Source of the DNA: Burkholderiales bacterium
Lineage (GTDB): Bacteria > Pseudomonadota > Gammaproteobacteria > Burkholderiales > Burkholderiaceae
Direction: 5' to 3'
Assembly: GCA_947447845.1 (NCBI GenBank)
Contig: CANFNO010000239.1
Coordinates: 1-5,425, forward strand
Length of the DNA: 5,425 bases
Shown: one piece after another, positions 5,251 through 5,425 of the stretch
How positions within the stretch are numbered: position 1 is the first letter of the stretch
Layout of the letters: each line of letters opens with the position of its first letter
The notes under the pieces: generated by a model
What the model saw: the letters and a program-made list of their open reading frames with translations, nothing else
The model's database searches: none
What the model was told of the DNA's origin: nothing
Translations under genes and position numbers: made by a program

Positions 5251-5425
5251 AGAGCGCCACAACCGGAGCCCTGTACACCCAAACCATTTTGCCACCGGGC
5301 GTGCGATATTGGGCTGTTGCAATCAGATGTGTTGCTTCAAAGTCCAAACTTACCAGCCATGCGCCCTCGCGCAGTTCAGCCGCCTTGATGACCGCGCGCG
5401 TCATGCTCTCAGGGCGCTGAAACAG
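5249..5425 (-). CDS. 3' end of an unrecognised protein, cut by the window edge (last 58 codons)
   Basis: An open minus-strand frame enters at 5425 and ends with TAA at 5251-5249. The visible 58 residues run from LFQRPESMTR to VWVYRAPVVAL. They contain a helix-like stretch (AVIKAAELREG) and then alternating hydrophobic residues suggesting beta strands (AWLVSLDF, HLIATAQY, KMVWVYRAP). An internal ATG would give a 51-residue protein, but it has no clear ribosome-binding site, so this is more likely the tail of a larger protein. Coding is supported by the abutting arrangement with the HD-GYP gene, whose Shine-Dalgarno sequence overlaps this stop. I do not recognise the family. It could be a partner of the HD-GYP protein, but that is inference from position only. 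Confidence 0.6.
   Translation of the reverse strand: MFQRPESMTRAVIKAAELREGAWLVSLDFEATHLIATAQYRTPGGKMVWVYRAPVVAL

Noticed and set aside
5239..5322. 28-residue N-terminal extension of the HD-GYP protein
   Set aside because: It would start at TTG, overlap the upstream gene and bypass a perfect AAGGAGG placed before the ATG at 5238.

Overview
The window looks like chromosomal DNA from a GC-rich betaproteobacterium. My best guess is Burkholderiales, perhaps Comamonadaceae. This is inferred from codon use, from the style of the D-lactate dehydrogenase and PduO-type adenosyltransferase, and from an HD-GYP protein of the RpfG type. I could run no database search, so the taxon is not proven. No tRNA, rRNA, CRISPR array, transposase or phage gene is visible.

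Layout. Positions 1-68 (minus) may hold the first codons of a membrane protein. Positions 69-221 are non-coding and carry two hairpins. A minus-strand gene series then runs right to left: pduO-type cob(I)alamin adenosyltransferase (2978-2397), a phytanoyl-CoA dioxygenase (PhyH) family Fe(II)/2-oxoglutarate oxygenase (2382-1195, only 14 bp after pduO), and a short-chain dehydrogenase/reductase (1061-222). The SDR is separated from the PhyH gene by 133 bp holding a nested ~100-bp inverted-repeat element and an operator-like palindrome just before the SDR ribosome-binding site. Diverging from pduO across only 46 bp is a plus-strand FAD-linked D-lactate dehydrogenase-like gene (3025-4449). It converges on a minus-strand HD-GYP gene (5238-4492), and the 42-bp junction carries a degenerate 12-bp tandem repeat that also supplies the HD-GYP stop codon. 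The right edge (5425-5249) is the 3' end of an unrecognised minus-strand gene whose stop codon overlaps the HD-GYP Shine-Dalgarno sequence.

How the genes may work together. The PhyH oxygenase and the SDR are a plausible oxidation pair: hydroxylate a small molecule, then oxidise or reduce the product. The operator-like palindrome suggests the SDR responds separately to a regulator. The adenosyltransferase makes coenzyme B12, and the D-lactate dehydrogenase feeds electrons from a 2-hydroxy acid to the respiratory chain. These look like ordinary metabolic genes sharing a compact divergent promoter region. The HD-GYP protein belongs to cyclic-di-GMP signalling by family, but its HD dyad is altered to Tyr-Asp, so it may be a binding protein and not a working phosphodiesterase. 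The most unusual items are this altered HD-GYP and the nested palindromic element at 1094-1193.
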